A stretch of 21,055 nucleotides of DNA from contig JAWQRM010000610.1 of assembly GCA_033557675.1 (NCBI GenBank), forward strand, positions 1 through 21,055, written 5' to 3'. The number at the start of each line of letters is the position of its first letter. Within the stretch, counting starts at the first letter, position 1. Of this stretch, positions 18,394-21,055 are shown in pieces. This stretch comes from Coptodactyla brooksi. Its lineage: Eukaryota; Arthropoda; Insecta; Coleoptera; Scarabaeidae. The position numbers and the translations under genes are program-made. The notes beneath the pieces were generated by a model. The model was given only the letters and a program-made list of their open reading frames with translations, searched no databases and was not told where the DNA came from.

Positions 18394-18593
18394 AGGGTGT
18401 CCCAAAAAAAACAAATTATATTTTTTTAAATAGAATAGTATACTTTTCTTATAAAAAAAATTATAGCTTCTGATTTTTCCTTTCATTTGAATATAAAAAA
18501 AATTTGGTTCTATAAGAAAATTTTCGAAGTAAATCAATAAATATCAAAATATCTGTATTTTGATATACCTATTGTTTACTTTGGTTTTATAAG
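18394..18593. repeat. possible further mariner terminus and AT-rich filler
   Basis: ACAGGGTGTCCCAAAAAAAA at 18395 resembles the terminal sequence of many mariner-type elements. The following 200 bases are A/T-rich with an 11-bp-arm palindrome (18541-18551 and 18556-18566, spacer TCTG). No transposase is associated. Confidence 0.35.
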
Positions 18594-18760
18594 TATAACC
18601 TGGCAATCATGGTTAAACATCATGGTTATAGGGTTGAGTTTGGGCTAGGTTGATTTTGTCGCTAACGCTTCTGAAAATGCCGACTTGGTCGGCGAAACGT
18701 GCTTCGAGGAAAATAAACTTTCCGGTTTTAATGTTGTGGTGACAATTGTTTAGACTTTGT
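18594..18760 (+). mobile_element. PLE-like 3' fragment with hammerhead-core-like motif
   Basis: Contains CTGAAAAT (18671-18678), GCCGAC, loop TTG, GTCGGC (18679-18693, perfect 6-bp stem) and GAAACG (18694-18699). This has the same layout as the tail of the PLE at 10320-10855. No coding sequence is attached, so assignment to a Penelope-like element rests on the motif only. Confidence 0.45.
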
Positions 18761-19041
18761 TACTTATTCTTATAACAAAAAAATACAGTTTTCAAATTTA
18801 AATCTCAAACTTTTCTTTCTCAAACTTCAGGTCTCACAATTTTCCATATTAAAGTGTATGCTAATACCACTGCATACAAAAATGTAAGGAAATAGTGAAT
18901 GGCAAAAAAATATTTGGTGCCATTAAAGAACATAACCTAAACTTTGTTACCGGAAGACATGAAATGGAAATTGAATTTCATTCAAAATTTGACAATTAAT
19001 AAAGGAGCTATACTCATCCGTTTTTTGCTAACCACCTGGTA

Positions 19042-19402
19042 TATAAAGGAGTATAGTCTCCTTCTTGCTTTGTTATGTTTCCGAGATCTTTGGAATTCCT
19101 CTGTCGTTTCTTCAATCCAACCCCCGTTTTCTCTTTAAACAGTTATGCGACATCTGTTCTCTTTTCATTGTGTTTATCAATATCTTCAATACTGAAATTT
19201 CGCATTTTTCGTTATGTTCAGTTACTATTTTCCATTCTCCTTCTAACCAATACTTTTACCACATACACTGGGTATCATGATTATAAGCACAACATGTATC
19301 TTGCAGTAATTCATTGAAAGTTTTGGTAAAATCCATTGTATCCATATACATATATGTATATGTACTGTATGTGTAGCTTATACGTACTGTATAAGCTATA
19401 GC
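19042..19402. other. unassigned remnant and simple palindromes
   Basis: The - strand of 19050-19290 has short A-rich coding-like traces that I could not assign to a family. CATATACATATATGTATATG (19343-19362) is a perfect 20-bp palindrome of simple-repeat character. TAGCTTATAC, GTACT, GTATAAGCTA (19374-19398) is a perfect 10-bp hairpin. Confidence 0.45.
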
Positions 19403-19582
19403 ATGTTTGGTTTATACCGTGTAGGAAAGTTCAGCTTGACGCATAGGAAAATATACGCAGGACACCCGCCACGAGTCCGTGACCCCCCTTCTACCCCGCC
19501 ACCCCACGTTTGCCAGACCCGTTCCGCCGCGCGAGCGCTTATTGTTAGTTCCTTTCTGATACGCTGGGGGCATGTACACCTA
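19403..19582. other. GC-rich patch, no supported gene
   Basis: Bases 19460-19545 are strongly GC-rich (runs of C and CCGCC). The + strand is open from 19403 to 19690, but the peptide is low in information and runs into the inverted repeat arm, so it is not called as coding. Confidence 0.4.
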
Positions 19583-20304
19583 GCACATCTTTACATCGTT
19601 CTACGTACACTTATTTTTTTAACTATTAACAATAAATGTTTATGCATCTCTTTTCGAACGTTTAAGTTCGACGGACAAACAAAAACTTAATTCTTACTAA
19701 AATAAAAGATCATTCTAAAATAAAATAATTCTAATGTTTACAAATAAAACTAATTGATATTGGGCTCAGGAAAATAAGCATCTAACTGTTGCTACTCGAA
19801 CGCAGTGTCCACAAAAGCTGAATGCTTGGATTTGTATTTTAGGTGATTTCATCATTGGACCTTTCTTCATTGATGGAAACCTAAATTCCGACAAATATTT
19901 AGAATTATTATTTTAGTGATTTCTGCTGTCCGAAATCTCCCACTCAACTTTGATGAGGTTTGGTTTCAGCCCGATGGTTGTCCTGCTCATAATGCGATGA
20001 GGGTGCGAGAATTTTTGAGAAATACTTTCCCTCATCGTATTATTGGCAGAAGTGGCAGCATCATTTGGCCCCCTAGATCGCCACATTTATCGCCAAATGA
20101 TTTCTGTTTGTGGGGTATGTTTCAATGTTCCATTTAGTTTCATTTGTAAATATTAGAATTATTTTATTTTAGAATGATCCTTTATTTTAGTAATAATGAA
20201 GTTTTTGTTTGTCCGTCGAACTTAAACGTTCGAAAAGAGATGCATAAACATCTATTGTTAATAGTTAAAAAAATAAGTGTACGTAGAACGATGTAAAGAC
20301 GCGC
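19583..20304 (+). mobile_element. foldback element with 163-bp inverted repeats and transposase core
   Basis: Arms 19583-19745 and 20142-20304 are inverted copies of equal length (163 bp) with about seven mismatches, so about 96 percent identity and no indel seen. TA lies immediately outside each arm (19581-19582 and 20305-20306), as expected for Tc1/mariner insertion. The 396-bp interior is mostly a mariner-like catalytic fragment. Neither a full transposase nor typical short TIRs are present. It looks like an internally deleted or foldback derivative of a long-TIR mariner-type element. Confidence 0.85.
19761..20137 (+). pseudogene. mariner-like transposase catalytic core fragment
   Basis: WAQENKHLTVATRTQCPQKL, then NAWICILGDFIIGPFFIDGN and LNSDKYLELL, run to a frame break near 19908-19916. 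The next frame reads SAVRNLPLNFDEVWFQPDGC, PAHNAMRVREFLRNTFPHRI and IGRSGSIIWPPRSPHLSPND, then FCLWG. WFQPDGCPAH carries the second Asp and the PND box the third acidic residue. Both DNA-binding domains, the first Asp and the C-terminus are missing. Directly after FCLWG comes GTATGT (20115-20120), a donor-like string, so the fragment could be an old exon; I regard that as weak. It sits entirely between the inverted arms. Confidence 0.85.
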
Positions 20305-20476
20305 TAAAAACCACAGATAACTGGTGAATAATATTTCCGGGCCTATTTAATCTTTTAAGCTGAAATTTATAGAGAATATTGTTCTTCCATCAGAAAAACT
20401 ATTTATAAAATTCATCTCAATAAATTGTGTTTGAAGTATACTGTAAATTTACGTTTTTGAGAAATATATGTATTTT
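20305..20476. other. no recognised gene
   Basis: AT-rich spacer between the foldback element and the Tc1-like remnant; probably 3' sequence of the latter. Confidence 0.4.
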
Positions 20477-20705
20477 TTAATATTTAATGTGCTTCCCACC
20501 ACTTTTTATCAATAAATTAATTCTCTTTGTCATTGAATTGGCTAAGTTCATGAGCCGTTTGTCGAAAACACGGTCCGGAGTCTCCAGAATGGCTTTTTTC
20601 GAGTTACCTGTATTATTTATATTGTCGGCAATCGGCGAAAACATCTCAAATTAAGTGGCCCTACAAATGTTCGTCCAGATCAAGATCTTTTTTCTTTGGT
20701 GGCCG
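20477..20705 (-). pseudogene. Tc1-like transposase, C-terminal remnant
   Basis: Read leftwards. PPKKKDLDLDEHL, then a stop and G (about 20702-20655), is a decayed form of the WPPxSPDLNPIEHLWG block carrying the last catalytic residue. After a frame change, MFSPIADNINNTGNSKKAIL (from 20644) and RLMNLANSMTKRINLLIKSG continue to the natural stop TAA at 20477-20479. The ending Ser-Met-x-x-Arg-Ile-x-x-Leu-Ile-x-x-x-Gly-Gly-x-His-x-Lys-Tyr is the standard Tc1 C-terminus. The DNA-binding half and the first two acidic residues are absent. Confident on family. Confidence 0.82.
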
Positions 20706-20995
20706 GTATTGACAGGTTTTACTGTATAATACTTGCAATACACAAAGCCTGGTTCAAACTAAAATGTTCAACAAAGTTTCAAACTTTAGAAGAACGGTAC
20801 AGGAATCAATACTTTTGATTACAGTATGATTAAATCAATAGTTGACTTAGTCGGCATAAAAAATCAATTTCGTTCAGAGGTTCAGTTCCTGTATGAACGA
20901 ATCGTTATTAAAGTTGGTTGTGGTCATCTTGCAAGTTTTCATGTATGAATATAAAATAATAAAATAGTCTCTTTACTTGCATAAATTTATATACT
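20706..20995. other. no recognised gene
   Basis: AT-rich; may include more Tc1-like sequence upstream of the remnant, but no motif is readable. Confidence 0.4.
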
Positions 20996-21055
20996 GGGAC
21001 GTTTCGTGAATACAAATTCACATCATCAGCCTACAATCTATTACAAAACATTAAC
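20996..21055 (-). ncRNA. hammerhead-core-like motif, probable PLE 3' end at window edge
   Basis: On the - strand: CTGATGAT (21029-21022), GTGAAT (21021-21016), loop TTGT, ATTCAC (21011-21006), GAAACG (21005-21000). Perfect 6-bp stem and the same flanking strings as the PLE tail at 10366-10398. Any associated PLE ORF would lie to the right, outside the window. Confidence 0.5.

Larger units (their letters stand above)
17402..19041 (+). mobile_element. mariner-type element with TA-flanked diverged TIRs
   Basis: The left end TACCGGGTGGCTATCAAGAA (from 17402) and the reverse complement of the right end TACCAGGTGGTTAGCAAAAA (from 19041 leftwards) align. Further inside, AACTCCTTTATTTATT on the left matches AGCTCCTTTATTAATT on the right. 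Identity is about 70 percent over some 45 bases. Both ends lie next to TA, the target of Tc1/mariner elements. A + strand transposase remnant is inside (17876-18155), along with a PLE-like fragment (about 18594-18760). A second possible terminus (GGTGTGGCATAATAGGAG at 17754) suggests nesting. Confidence 0.6.

Noticed and set aside
19343..19362. 20-bp TATA-type palindrome
   Set aside because: Simple-repeat character; no sign of function.
19403..19690. 95-codon open frame in the GC-rich patch
   Set aside because: It runs into the foldback arm, has no recognisable domain, and openness is expected in C-rich sequence.
1..21055. tRNA, rRNA, CRISPR array or bacterial operon
   Set aside because: No cloverleaf, rRNA-like or regularly spaced repeat structure was found, and intron-like signals with eukaryotic transposons dominate.

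Overview
The window looks like nuclear DNA from an insect or other arthropod. It is AT-rich, shows intron-like signals, and is built almost entirely from decayed transposable elements of several superfamilies (Tigger/pogo, PIF/Harbinger with a MADF/BESS-type partner gene, piggyBac, three or four IS630-Tc1-mariner elements, two non-LTR retrotransposons and Penelope-like elements). I cannot fix the species or order from the sequence. I see no intact host gene, no rRNA or tRNA, and nothing of bacterial or CRISPR type. Essentially every coding trace carries stops, frameshifts or deletions, so most are entered as pseudogenes.

Layout. 1-930: Tigger/pogo (jerky-like) transposase, + strand. 945-2660: non-LTR retrotransposon endonuclease and reverse transcriptase, + strand. 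2820-5100: PIF/Harbinger transposase in two + strand blocks, with an antisense MADF/BESS-like gene between them that contains a 202-bp tandem duplication. 5150-6100: Penelope-like element (PLE) with RT 3' part and GIY-YIG, + strand. 6520-8641: a piggyBac element with both TTAA-flanked terminal inverted repeats and a dead transposase, - strand. 8804 to about 10015: mariner-like element, - strand, with a perfect 58-bp palindrome inside. 10320-10850: 5'-truncated PLE with GIY-YIG, - strand, abutting 10856-12690, a non-LTR element (ORF1 plus the start of ORF2), - strand.

12700-17400 is mostly AT-rich sequence without genes. It contains a diverged inverted-repeat pair (13061-13240 and 14877-15073) around a small piggyBac-type cysteine cluster, and a conspicuously GC-richer, non-TE-looking segment (16090-16700) ending in a 20-bp palindrome made of SOX-like half sites. 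17402-19041: a mariner-type element with TA-flanked diverged TIRs, a transposase remnant, and a PLE-like 3' fragment inside. 19583-20304: a 722-bp foldback element with 163-bp inverted repeats around a mariner catalytic-core fragment. 20477-20705: Tc1-like transposase C-terminus, - strand. The last 60 bases look like another PLE 3' end.

The genes do not form a working system: this is a nested transposon graveyard. The observations most worth a second look are (1) a recurring RNA-like motif, CTGA-N2-AT, then a 6-bp stem-loop, then GAAACG, seen three times and resembling the hammerhead ribozyme core found in PLEs; (2) snap-back palindromes within the mariner at 8969-9076; (3) the long-armed foldback carrying a transposase core; (4) the PIF/MADF arrangement.
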